NCBI GenBank assembly: GCA_963749145.1 | Contig: CAVVLN010000005.1 | Coordinates: forward strand, 434,001-498,000 | Length of the DNA stretch: 64,000 nucleotides | Reading direction: 5' to 3' | From: JASHPR01 sp963749145 | GTDB taxonomy: Bacteria > Actinomycetota > Actinomycetes > Streptosporangiales > Streptosporangiaceae | Part shown: positions 41,839 to 50,159 of the stretch, piece after piece | Layout: every line of letters starts with the position of its first letter | How positions within the stretch are numbered: the first letter of the stretch is position 1 | The notes under the pieces: generated by a model | Databases searched by the model: none | Told to the model about the DNA's origin: nothing | What the model saw: only the letters and a program-made list of their open reading frames with translations | Program-made: the position numbers and the translations under genes

Positions 41839-44800
41839 ATGCGACCGATCGTTCTGGACCTCTGCGGGTTCGCCTCCTTCCGGGAGGCGGCCAGGGTCGA
41901 CTTCACCGATACGGACTTCTTCGCGCTGGTCGGCCCGACCGGCTCGGGCAAGTCGACCGTCATCGACGCGATGACGTTCGCGCTGTACGGATCGGTGCCC
42001 CGCTGGGGGCGCAAGGGCATGGTGTCCCTCGCGCTCGCGCCCACCACCGCCCGCGGCACCGTCAAGCTGGTCTTCGAGGTGGACGACCAGCGCTACGTCG
42101 TGGCCCGCGAGCTGCGCCGGATGGGCGCCCAGGTGAACCAGCGGGCCGCGAGCCTGGAGCGGCTGGCCGATCCGCGGGGGCGGGCGGAGCCGGGGGAGGC
42201 CACCGACGTCCTGGCCAAGGACCTGGCGGGCGTGGCCGAGGCCGTGGAGCGGCTGCTCGGGCTGTCGTACGAGGACTTCTGCCAGTGCGTCGTGCTGCCG
42301 CAGGGCCAGTTCGCCGACTTCCTGCACGCCAAGCCCACTGACCGGCAGGAAATCCTGCTGCGGCTGCTCGGCGCCGAGCACTACCGCCAGATGATGGTGC
42401 GGGCGAACCTGCGCGCCAGCGAGGCGGCCCAGCGGGCGCAGACCCTGGACGAGACGCTCACGGGCCTCGGCGACGCCACCCAGGACGCCGAGGACGCGGC
42501 GCGGGCGGCCGAGGCAGCCCTGGCCGGCCTCGCCGAGCGCGTGGACGAGGCCGTAGCGCAGATCAGGGCGGCCGGCCAGGAACTCGCGGCCGCCGAGGGC
42601 GAGCTCGCGCAGCTGGAGCGGGACCGGGCGGCGCTCGCGGCCGTTAAGACGCCGGACGACGTCGCCGTGCTCGACCAGCGGCTTGGCGCGGCCCGCACCG
42701 CGCTGGAGCAGGCCCGGGCGAGCGAGGACCTGGCCCAGGAGGCCGACCTCGCGGCGCGGAAGGCGCTGGCGAGCGGACCGCAGCGCGCCCCGCTGGAGCT
42801 GGCCCGGCAGCGGCGGGCCGAACGGGACCAGGATGCCGCCCGGCTGCCCGCCCTGCGGGAAAAGGTCACGAGCGTGTCCGGCCGGTCGGCCCGGGCCGAG
42901 GCCGCCGTGGCCGACGCCGCCACCGCGCTCGAGGCGCTGCGCGCTCGGCGCGACGATGCCGTCGGCGTGGCCGGCTCGGCGGAGCAGCGGGTCGCTGACC
43001 TGACCGCCCAGCACACGGCGCTGACCACGGTGACCGTCCCCGGCCAGGTGGACCGGCTTGACGCAGGCCGGCAGGCGGCCGCCGAGGCGGTGGCGCAGGC
43101 CTCAGCCGCACTGCAGGCCGCCGAGCAGGAGGACGGTGAGGCCCGCGCGGCCCTCGATCGCGCGGCGGGGCCCGGGGCCCTGGAGAAGGCCCTGGCCGAG
43201 CTGCGCGGCCTGGAGGAGCTCATCGCCGGCCGGACTCCGGTGCTGGCCCGGCTGCGGCGGGCCCGTGACCGGCGAGCCCAGGCGGACACGGTGCTGGAGT
43301 CGGCCGAGTCCGACCGCGAGCAGCGCCAGCAGGATCTCGATGCGGCCCGGCGCGCGCACGTAGTCGCCGGCCTGCGCCCGCACCTGATCGCGGGGGAGGC
43401 CTGCCCGGTGTGCGAGCAGACGGTCGCCGCGCTGCCGGCCCCGCTGCCCGCTCCGGCGCTCGACGACGCGCGGGCGCGCCTCGACCAGGCCGGCCAGGCG
43501 GTCACGGCCGCCCAGGCTGCGGCCAGGACGGCCGCCTCGGCCGAGGAGCGGGCCGCGGCCGAGCTGGACTCGCTGACCGAGCAGTACCGCCGGCGGGTCA
43601 CCTCGCTGACCGCCGTGCAGGCGGGTCCGCTAGCCGCCGCCCGGCTCACCCGGGTCGGCGAGTTCCTGGACCATGCCGACCCCGCGGTGCGGTCCGCCGC
43701 CCCGGAAGCGGGCCGGATCGCGGCGGCGCTGGCGGAGGTGGACGCCGCCCTCCGCGCCCGCCACGGTCTCGAGGGGACCGCGAACGCGGCCGCGGCCGCG
43801 GTGCAGGCCGCGCGGGCGCGCGTCCGCTCCGCCCAGGCCGGGCTGGAACGGGCCGATGCCGACACGGCGGCCGCGCGCGGCGCGCTCCGCGACGCCCGTG
43901 ATCCGCTGGTCCCGCTCGGCGCGCCGCCGGCCGACGAGGCCAGCCTGGCCGCGGCGTGGGCGAAGCTGGCCGCCTGGGCCGCCGGCCTGGCCCGCGCGCG
44001 GGCGGCCGAACTGGCCGAGGCCCGCACCGCCGCGCGGGCGGCGGACCGCCAGCGAGACGAGGCGCAGGACCGGTTCGGCCGGGCCGAGGCCGCGCTGCCC
44101 CGGCTGCGCGCGGACGCGACGGACGCGGCCCGGGCCGAGCAGCAGGCCAGCACCCGGCTGGCCGAGCTGACCGGCCGGCTCGCGGAACTCGACCGGCTGC
44201 TGCACGACGCGCCCGACGAGGGCGAGGTGGTCGCCCAGCTCGCGTGGCTCGACGAGCTCGAGGCGGTGGCGTCAGCGGCCGAGCAGGAGCTGCTCCGGGC
44301 CCGCTCGGCTCGCGGCGAGGCCCAGCGGGACCTGGCCGGCCGGGAACGGGCCGAGTCCGCCGCGCTGGCCCGCCGGTCCGGGACGCGTGACCCGCTGGTC
44401 AGGCTGGGCGCGCCCGCGCTGGAAGGCCTGGCCCTGCTGGCTGGGTGGACGGTCCTGGAGGTCTGGGCCGCAGGCCAGGCCGACGCCCGCGACCAGGACA
44501 TGGCCTCCGCCCGCGGGCGCGTCGGCACTGCCGGCGCCAGCCTCCAGGCGCTGACCACGCGACTGGCCGCGGACCTGGCCGCGGCCGGCGTGGGCCTGGC
44601 CCCGGACGCGGTCGCCGCCAGAGCGTCGGCGGCGGTCGTCGGCGCGCTGGAGCGGGCCCGCGCCGAGACCAACAGGATCGCCGAGCGGCGGGCCCGGGCG
44701 GCGGACCTGGCCGCCCGGCGGGACGGTGCGCAGGACGAGCAGCAGGTCGCCCGGCAGCTCGGCGACCTGCTGCGCTCGGACAAGTTCCCGCGCTGGCTGG

Positions 44801-45270
44801 TGACCGCGGCCGTGGACGCCCTGGTCGCCGAGGCCTCGACCAACCTGGCGGAGCTCACCAACGACCAGTTCGACCTGACCCACGAGGACGGGGAGTTCTA
44901 CGTGGTGGACCATGCCGACGCCGACTCGCGCCGCTCGGTGCGCACCCTGTCCGGTGGCGAGACCTTCCAGGCGTCCCTGGCGCTGGCCCTGGCCCTGTCC
45001 TCGCAGATGTCCACGCTCGCCGCCGCGGGCGCCGCCCGCCTGGACTCGATCTTCCTGGACGAGGGATTCGGCACCCTGGATCCGGAGACCCTGGAGGTGG
45101 TCGCCGCCACCCTGGAGACCCTGGCGCAGGGACGGCGGATGGTCGGTGTGATCACCCACGTCGCCGCGCTCGCCGAGCGGGTCCCGGTCCGGTTCCTGGT
45201 GTCCAGGGACGCGCGGACGTCCCGGGTCGTCCGCGAGGGCGCCACCCCGGAGTTCAGCGATGCCGGCTGA
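41839..45270 (+). CDS. sbcC: SbcC/Rad50-type SMC-like ATPase
   Basis: 1143 residues. Walker A VGPTGSGKSTVIDAMTF (31-47) and Q-loop region FCQCVVLPQGQFADFL; long Ala/Glu/Arg coiled coils on both sides of a zinc hook, Cys522-Pro-Val-Cys525 in GEACPVCEQ; signature LSGGETFQASLALALALS (from 1037) and Walker B SIFLDEGFGTLDPE (Asp1074, Glu1075). ATP-driven tethering and end processing with SbcD. Overlaps the NurA-like gene by 11 bases. Confidence 0.95.
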   Translation: MRPIVLDLCGFASFREAARVDFTDTDFFALVGPTGSGKSTVIDAMTFALYGSVPRWGRKGMVSLALAPTTARGTVKLVFEVDDQRYVVARELRRMGAQVNQRAASLERLADPRGRAEPGEATDVLAKDLAGVAEAVERLLGLSYEDFCQCVVLPQGQFADFLHAKPTDRQEILLRLLGAEHYRQMMVRANLRASEAAQRAQTLDETLTGLGDATQDAEDAARAAEAALAGLAERVDEAVAQIRAAGQELAAAEGELAQLERDRAALAAVKTPDDVAVLDQRLGAARTALEQARASEDLAQEADLAARKALASGPQRAPLELARQRRAERDQDAARLPALREKVTSVSGRSARAEAAVADAATALEALRARRDDAVGVAGSAEQRVADLTAQHTALTTVTVPGQVDRLDAGRQAAAEAVAQASAALQAAEQEDGEARAALDRAAGPGALEKALAELRGLEELIAGRTPVLARLRRARDRRAQADTVLESAESDREQRQQDLDAARRAHVVAGLRPHLIAGEACPVCEQTVAALPAPLPAPALDDARARLDQAGQAVTAAQAAARTAASAEERAAAELDSLTEQYRRRVTSLTAVQAGPLAAARLTRVGEFLDHADPAVRSAAPEAGRIAAALAEVDAALRARHGLEGTANAAAAAVQAARARVRSAQAGLERADADTAAARGALRDARDPLVPLGAPPADEASLAAAWAKLAAWAAGLARARAAELAEARTAARAADRQRDEAQDRFGRAEAALPRLRADATDAARAEQQASTRLAELTGRLAELDRLLHDAPDEGEVVAQLAWLDELEAVASAAEQELLRARSARGEAQRDLAGRERAESAALARRSGTRDPLVRLGAPALEGLALLAGWTVLEVWAAGQADARDQDMASARGRVGTAGASLQALTTRLAADLAAAGVGLAPDAVAARASAAVVGALERARAETNRIAERRARAADLAARRDGAQDEQQVARQLGDLLRSDKFPRWLVTAAVDALVAEASTNLAELTNDQFDLTHEDGEFYVVDHADADSRRSVRTLSGGETFQASLALALALSSQMSTLAAAGAARLDSIFLDEGFGTLDPETLEVVAATLETLAQGRRMVGVITHVAALAERVPVRFLVSRDARTSRVVREGATPEFSDAG

Positions 45271-46324
45271 CGCGCCGATGCGGTTCAGCGTCGACGCGTG
45301 GGACCCGGCGTACGGTGCCAGCCTGGAACTCGAGGATCTCCTGGGCGAATCCACGGCCCGGGTGGATGTGAACGTGGAACGGCCGCGCGGCTGGCGGGCC
45401 ATCGACCCGGTTCCCGGCCAGACGCTGCCCGCGGCGCTGCTGTTCGTCGACGGCGTGCGCCGCATCGAGGCCCGGGTCTGGATCGAGGAGGACGCACCAG
45501 AACCGGGAGCGCATCCCGGCGGCCCGGCGCCCGGGGCCAGCGCCGCGCTCTGCGCGTCGTATGCGGCTGGCGTGGTGTGCTGCTGCGGCCAGCGTGCTCA
45601 CCTGATCCACGTCGAGACCCGCCGCGGCCTGTTCACCGTGGCCCCGCGGGCCGACGACATCTCGACCTGGGCCGGCCGCTACACCGCCTGCCATACCTCG
45701 GCCAGCCCGGCCTGGCCGGTGTCGGTGACGCTGTCGCAGGCGCTGCAGCGCCGCCTGGGCGACGTCGAGGTGCAGACCGCGGTGGCGGCGCGGGCCGCCA
45801 TGGCGGGGCATGGGGTGCCGGCCGGCGGCGACCTCCTGGTCATCGACGGGCCGCTGCGCGGCCGTCAGCACCTGCCGCGCGCGCTCGGCTACATCAAGTC
45901 CCACCGGACCACCTACCTGCCCCCGGAACTGAACGCCCTGGTCGCCGCGCTCTCACCCGGCCAGCGCACGCCGGTGTTCCTGATCGGCACGAGCTGGGAC
46001 CGGCACACCTGGTATCTGCGCCTGCCCGTGGCGCCCGTGGCGGCCGGCCCGTCCGGCCCGCCGTGGGCGGGCATCGTGCGCATCGAGTGCTCCGCCGACC
46101 TGCCGACCGCGGAGGTGACCGGGCTGGCCGGGCTGAGCCAGGCCTGCCTGGGCCGGTTCGCCTCCGCCGAGTACAAGGACGCCCGGGCTCCGCAGAACCT
46201 GTACCCGATCGCGGGCCTGGAACGGGAGTTGCGCCGGCGCCTGGGCGACCCGCGGCTGCTATACCGGGCCCTCCGGCTGACCGCCCAGGCCGAAAGGCGG
46301 CCCGAGGTCGCGCGCCGGCCCTGA
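45260..46324 (+). CDS. NurA-like nuclease
   Basis: 354 residues. Two acidic strand ends typical of the NurA RNase-H-like core are seen: Asp64 in ALLFVDGVRRIEARVWI and Asp196 in LLVIDGPLRGRQ. Then comes YIKSHRTTYLPPELNALVAA, and the C-terminal FASAEYKDARAPQNLYPIAG with a basic helix. Position as the last gene of a HerA-SbcD-SbcC set strongly supports NurA. A Cys cluster (VVCCCG) is unusual. It would resect 5' ends with HerA. Starts inside the end of sbcC. Confidence 0.82.
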   Translation: MPADAPMRFSVDAWDPAYGASLELEDLLGESTARVDVNVERPRGWRAIDPVPGQTLPAALLFVDGVRRIEARVWIEEDAPEPGAHPGGPAPGASAALCASYAAGVVCCCGQRAHLIHVETRRGLFTVAPRADDISTWAGRYTACHTSASPAWPVSVTLSQALQRRLGDVEVQTAVAARAAMAGHGVPAGGDLLVIDGPLRGRQHLPRALGYIKSHRTTYLPPELNALVAALSPGQRTPVFLIGTSWDRHTWYLRLPVAPVAAGPSGPPWAGIVRIECSADLPTAEVTGLAGLSQACLGRFASAEYKDARAPQNLYPIAGLERELRRRLGDPRLLYRALRLTAQAERRPEVARRP

Positions 46325-46396
46325 TCCCGGTCCCGCCCCGGCGCGCGCCCGGCCCCTGATCCTGGTCCCGCCCCGGCCCGCGCGCCCGGCCCCTGC
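46321..46396. repeat. 35-bp imperfect direct repeat after the nurA-like gene
   Basis: CTGATCCCGGTCCCGCCCCG at 46321 recurs as CTGATCCTGGTCCCGCCCCG at 46356, each followed by a GC-only stretch. The first copy includes the nurA-like stop codon. The remaining gap to 46571 holds only GC-rich DNA and an A-rich promoter-like end (near 46535-46562). Confidence 0.65.
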
Positions 46397-46571
46397 GGCA
46401 TGCCCGCCCCGGGCCCGCTTCGCGGCCCGTCCGGCCCCTCCGGACCGGTCCGTCCGGGCCGTCCGGCCTGCTCCTGCCTTACGCGCCGCCCGCGGAATAC
46501 CGGCCGGGCCAGCACGGTTACAGTGGTGGACCTCAGAAACGAAACGTCGAGTATCGAATAGGTGAGACCGC

Positions 46572-48026
46572 ATGCCCAGCACGATGACCGCCGCGAGGAC
46601 CACGCCGCGGCGGCACGAGGCGGACCGGCCAGCGACCCAGCCGTCCGGGCACCGGCGGCTCGGCCTGGCGCTGATCCTGACCGCGGCGTTCATGGTCGTC
46701 CTGGATTTCAGCATCGTGAACGTGGCGCTGGCCTCCATCGAGCGGGAGTTTGGCTTCTCGGCCACGGCGGTGCAGTGGATCGTCACCGGATACGCGATCG
46801 CGTTCGGCGGCCTGCTGATCCTCGGCGGCCGCGCCGCGGACATGTTCGGCCGGCGCCGGATGTTCATGGCCGGGCTGGCGATCTTCTCGGCCGCGTCGCT
46901 GGCCGGCGGCCTGGCCCACGACCCGGTGCTGCTGGTGGCCTCGCGGGTCGTGCAGGGGGCCGGCGCCGCGCTGGTCGCGCCGTCCGCGCTGTCCCTGATC
47001 ACCACCGGATTCGCCGAGGGGCCGGGGCGCACCCGCGCGCTCGGCATGTACGGCGCGACCGCGTCGATCGGGTTTGTCGCCGGGCAGGTGCTCGGCGGCG
47101 TGCTGGTGCAGTTCACCAGCTGGCGGGCGGTGTTCCTGGTGAACGTGCCGGTCGGGCTGGTGGCCCTGGCGCTCGCCCCGCGGCTGCTCGGCGAGTCGCG
47201 CCAGGCCGGCCACCCGGGGCGCAGGCTGGACATCGGCGGCGCGCTGCTGATTACCGGGGCGGTGGCCGCGCTGGTGTTCGCGGTGTCGCAGGGGTACGTG
47301 CTCGGCTGGACGTCGCCGGCCGTACTCGGCGCCCTGGCCGCCACGGCGGCGGCGGGCGCGGCATTCGCCGCCGTCGAGCGGCATCATCCCGAGCCGCTGG
47401 TCCGCGCCGACCTGCTCCGGCGGCCGAGCCTGCGCAAGGCCAGCACGATGAACCTGCTGCTCGGCCTGTGGAACGCGGGCGAGCTCATCGTCTTGTCCCT
47501 GTACTTCCAGCAGGTGCTGCACGACTCGCCGCTGATGACCGGCCTGGCCATAGCGCCGCAGGGCGTCATCGGGTTCACCGCCGGGGCGTTCGGCGCCCGG
47601 CTGGCCCGCCGCGTCGGCATCCGCCGGGTCCTGATCCTCGCCAGCGCGGTGGCCACGATCGGTTTCCTGGCCCTGACCCGGCTGCCGGCGGCCGGCGGTT
47701 ACAGTCCGCTGCTCGCCGCGGTGATGCTGGTCGGCTTCGGCACCGCCGGGACCGCGTTCGGCACCATGGTCACCGCCAGCGCCGGCGTGGCCGACGCCGA
47801 CCAGGGGCTGGTCGGCGGGGTGATCAACACTAGCCGCCAGGTCGGCGCGGCGATCGGCGCCGCGCTGCTGCCGGCCGTGGCCGAGGCGGTCGGCCACGGC
47901 AGTGCCGGGTCGGCGGCCGGCGGTGACCGTGCCGCCATGCTCGCCGCCGCGGCCGCGGCCGCGCTGGCCACCCTCGTGGCCTGGCGCAGCGGCCAGCCCG
48001 CGGGTCCGCGCCTGCGGCACGCCTGA
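46572..48026 (+). CDS. MFS drug exporter, DHA2 (14-helix) type
   Basis: 484 residues. LGLALILTAAFMVVLDFSIV and VNVALASIEREFGFSATAVQWIVTGYAIAFGG are the N-terminal DHA2 motif (D1); GGRAADMFGRRRMFMAG is motif A; the C-terminal half has 14-helix spacing. Proton-driven efflux of a small molecule is expected. Single gene with its own AT-richer leader; no adjacent regulator on the same side. Confidence 0.9.
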   Translation: MPSTMTAARTTPRRHEADRPATQPSGHRRLGLALILTAAFMVVLDFSIVNVALASIEREFGFSATAVQWIVTGYAIAFGGLLILGGRAADMFGRRRMFMAGLAIFSAASLAGGLAHDPVLLVASRVVQGAGAALVAPSALSLITTGFAEGPGRTRALGMYGATASIGFVAGQVLGGVLVQFTSWRAVFLVNVPVGLVALALAPRLLGESRQAGHPGRRLDIGGALLITGAVAALVFAVSQGYVLGWTSPAVLGALAATAAAGAAFAAVERHHPEPLVRADLLRRPSLRKASTMNLLLGLWNAGELIVLSLYFQQVLHDSPLMTGLAIAPQGVIGFTAGAFGARLARRVGIRRVLILASAVATIGFLALTRLPAAGGYSPLLAAVMLVGFGTAGTAFGTMVTASAGVADADQGLVGGVINTSRQVGAAIGAALLPAVAEAVGHGSAGSAAGGDRAAMLAAAAAAALATLVAWRSGQPAGPRLRHA

Positions 48027-48134
48027 CCTCCCCGCGGGTCCGGGCCTGCGGCACGCCTGACCTCCCGGGTCCGCTTCCCGGTGATTGCGGAGACCTCTCG
48101 GCACATCGCGCGGCTTTAGCCGCCGCGATCTGGG

Positions 48135-49208
48135 TTAACGCAGGGCGCAGGCGGCGGCCTGGCGGCGGATCCAGGACGGGGGCTGGCCGGTCTCGGCGGC
48201 GATCGCCTGCCAGGTCCAGCCCGCCGACCGGCGCCGGGTGAGGTAGCCGGCCATGGATTCGAAGCCGAGACCGGCCGCCACCTCGGCTGCGCGCTCACGT
48301 GACGCGTGGCGCTTGGCGGCGTGGGCCGTGCGGTCCAGCCTGTGGCGGCGCAGCGCGGACGTCACGGCATGGTGCGACAGGCCCGCCTCGGCGGCGATCG
48401 CGCTGACCGTACGGTGCTGCACGACGTGCCGGGCGTGCAGGTAGCCGGCCACATCGGCGAAGCCGAGCCGGTTCAACGCCGGCCGCCACGCGGCGTCCCA
48501 GCGGCGGGCCAGCGCCAGGCGCGCGTCCGCCGCCGCCGCCGGGTCGATGTCGGCGAGGTGCCGCGACAGCCAGTCCTTGTGCAGCCCGGCCTCGCGGCTG
48601 ATCGCGGCCAGGCTCGCGCCCTCCGCCACCCGTGCCAGGACCAGAGCCCGGATGTCCGGGTACCCGGCCCGGGCGGCCGCGCCAGCCGCCTCATCGGCCA
48701 GCCGCCGGCGGGCTCGCTCGGCGTTCGCCCGGGCGATCGAGGCGGGCGGGATCTCGGCCAGCGCCCGCAGGGCCTTACGGCGGCGCTGCTCCGGGATGGG
48801 CCGGCCGCGGGCCGCGGCGGCGGCCGCCCGGGCCAGGTCGCCGGCCCGGGTCCGGTCCCGCCCCGCGGCGCTGCCCTCGCGGATGGCGGCGTCGAAGACC
48901 AGGCGGGCGGCGAACGCGGCCGCCCGGAGCTTGCGGGTCTGCGGGCCCTCCAGGGACTGCCCGCGTTCCAGGCCGAAGGCCTCGCAGTAGGCGTCCTTGG
49001 TCCAGCCGTGCGCCTTCAGGTGCGCCGCGACCGACCGCAGGGACCGGCCGCACAGGTGGCAGGTCACCCGGGTGCCGTCGACGATCACCACCTCACCGAC
49101 CGGCGCATAGCAAGGCGTGCCGTCGGCCAGCACAGCGGCGACGGGACGGACCTGCAGGCCGGCGGGCCGGGCGGCGGCGGCCACCGGGCCGGTCATCTCT
49201 GCGGACAT
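48135..49208 (-). CDS. Ros/MucR-type zinc-finger protein with three HTH-like repeats
   Basis: 357 residues. Cys50-X2-Cys53-X9-His63-X3-His67 in VTCHLCGRSLRSVAAHLKAH followed by GWTKDAYCEAFGL matches the Ros/MucR finger and its downstream helix. Three similar helical units follow: YPDIRALVLARVAEGASLAA (182 on), GFADVAGYLHARHVVQHR (249 on) and GFESMAGYLTRRRSAGW (315 on), each ending in an AI(A)xEAGL-type helix-turn-helix. Four DNA-contacting modules in one protein is uncommon. Divergent from PadR across 95 bp that carries operator-like repeats. Confidence 0.7.
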   Translation of the reverse strand: MSAEMTGPVAAAARPAGLQVRPVAAVLADGTPCYAPVGEVVIVDGTRVTCHLCGRSLRSVAAHLKAHGWTKDAYCEAFGLERGQSLEGPQTRKLRAAAFAARLVFDAAIREGSAAGRDRTRAGDLARAAAAAARGRPIPEQRRRKALRALAEIPPASIARANAERARRRLADEAAGAAARAGYPDIRALVLARVAEGASLAAISREAGLHKDWLSRHLADIDPAAAADARLALARRWDAAWRPALNRLGFADVAGYLHARHVVQHRTVSAIAAEAGLSHHAVTSALRRHRLDRTAHAAKRHASRERAAEVAAGLGFESMAGYLTRRRSAGWTWQAIAAETGQPPSWIRRQAAACALR

Positions 49209-49228
49209 GACTCGCCCTCTTATTGCTA

Positions 49229-49247
49229 GTCACACTGAGACTACTGA
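49229..49247. promoter_or_regulatory. Operator-like site between zinc-finger and padR genes
   Basis: GTCACACTGAGAC (49229-49241) is a near-palindrome, and TGAGACTACTGA (49236-49247) is identical to a sequence at 50058-50069 before the aldehyde dehydrogenase gene. A second half-like copy, TGAGATTACT, follows at 49251-49260. Confidence 0.55.
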
Positions 49248-49303
49248 GGCTGAGATTACTCGGCCTGCTGGCCGGCCGCACGGGTCCCTCGTAGCCTTTG
49301 GCC

Positions 49304-49855
49304 ATGACCACGCCCGGGGAACGCTCGCTGACACTGGCCGAGTGGCTGGTGCTGTGCCTGGTCTGCGAGGAGCCCACGCACGGGTTCGCCCTGGTCGGGC
49401 TGCTGGGCGCGGAGGGCGGCCTGGGCCGGATCTGGCGGGTGCCCAAGCCCGTCATCTACCGCGCCCTGCAACGGCTCGAGCCCCTCGGGCTGATCAAGAC
49501 CACCGAGCAGCAAACGTCCAGCCAGGGACCGGTCCGGTCACTGGTCGACGCGACCCCGGACGGCCGGGACGCCGCCTCGGCCTGGCTGACCAGGCCAGCC
49601 GAGCACGCCCGCGACGTGCGGTCGGAACTGCTGGTGAAGCTGGCCCTGCTGGACCGGGCCGGGGCGGACCCGCTGCCGCTGCTCGACGCCCAGCGAGAGC
49701 GCCTGGCCCCGGTCGCCGACGGCCTGCGCGACCGGCTCGGCGCGGCCGGCGGGTTCGACAGCACGCTCGTGCTCTGGCGCTACGAGACCATCTCGGCCAC
49801 GGTCAGGTTCCTCGACGCCCTGCGCGCGCAGGCCGCGGCGCGGGCGCGGCGGTAA
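49304..49855 (+). CDS. PadR-family transcriptional regulator
   Basis: 183 residues from ATG 49304. Winged HTH: SLTLAEWLVLCLVCEEPTHG, FALVGLL, VPKPVIYRALQRLEPLGLI, SLVDATPDGRDAASAWLTRP; then a helical dimer domain ending FLDALRAQAAARARR. Opposite the zinc-finger gene. Shares an operator-like motif with the downstream aldehyde dehydrogenase, so it probably represses both. Confidence 0.85.
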   Translation: MTTPGERSLTLAEWLVLCLVCEEPTHGFALVGLLGAEGGLGRIWRVPKPVIYRALQRLEPLGLIKTTEQQTSSQGPVRSLVDATPDGRDAASAWLTRPAEHARDVRSELLVKLALLDRAGADPLPLLDAQRERLAPVADGLRDRLGAAGGFDSTLVLWRYETISATVRFLDALRAQAAARARR

Positions 49856-49915
49856 ACCGCCGGGCGCGGCCCGGGATCCCGGCCCGCCACCCCGCCAGCC
49901 CGCCACCTCGCCCGC

Positions 49916-50007
49916 CCGTGCGGCCCGCGCCGCTTCCGCCGTGCGGCCTGCGCGGCTTCCGCCGTGCGGCCTGCGCCGCTTCCGCCGTGCGGCCTGTGCC
50001 GCTTCCG
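49916..50007. repeat. 23-bp tandem repeat, four copies, in the padR-aldehyde dehydrogenase gap
   Basis: CCGTGCGGCCTGCGCCGCTT and the following CCG repeats at 49916, 49939, 49962 and 49985 with one or two changes per copy. The whole gap 49856-50159 (304 bp) holds this array, the dyad at 50051, and a ribosome binding site; no gene is seen. Confidence 0.75.
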
Positions 50008-50050
50008 GCGCCGGCGGCATCCCCCCCTTGTGCCCGCCCGGCTTCCTAAG

Positions 50051-50069
50051 GTCTCATTGAGACTACTGA
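50051..50069. promoter_or_regulatory. GTCTCATTGAGAC palindrome upstream of aldehyde dehydrogenase
   Basis: A perfect 13-bp dyad with a central T (50051-50063), continuing as TGAGACTACTGA (50058-50069), the same 12 bases found before padR. It lies about 90 bp ahead of the dehydrogenase start. Confidence 0.6.
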
Positions 50070-50159
50070 CCGGGCCCCGGTAGGGGTCCCGCGCGCTCAC
50101 AACGGGCAGGCCGCAGCCCAGCGGCCGCCCGGCCGCGCCAGCAAGGGAGATGACCATTC

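Noticed and set aside
40276..43014. 912-codon open frame antisense to sbcD/sbcC
   Set aside because: Mirror of third-position GC bias in the real genes; no motif and no ribosome site.
46325..46571. Attachment site or mobile-element end after the nurA-like gene
   Set aside because: Only a GC-rich direct repeat; no integrase, tRNA gene or inverted ends nearby.
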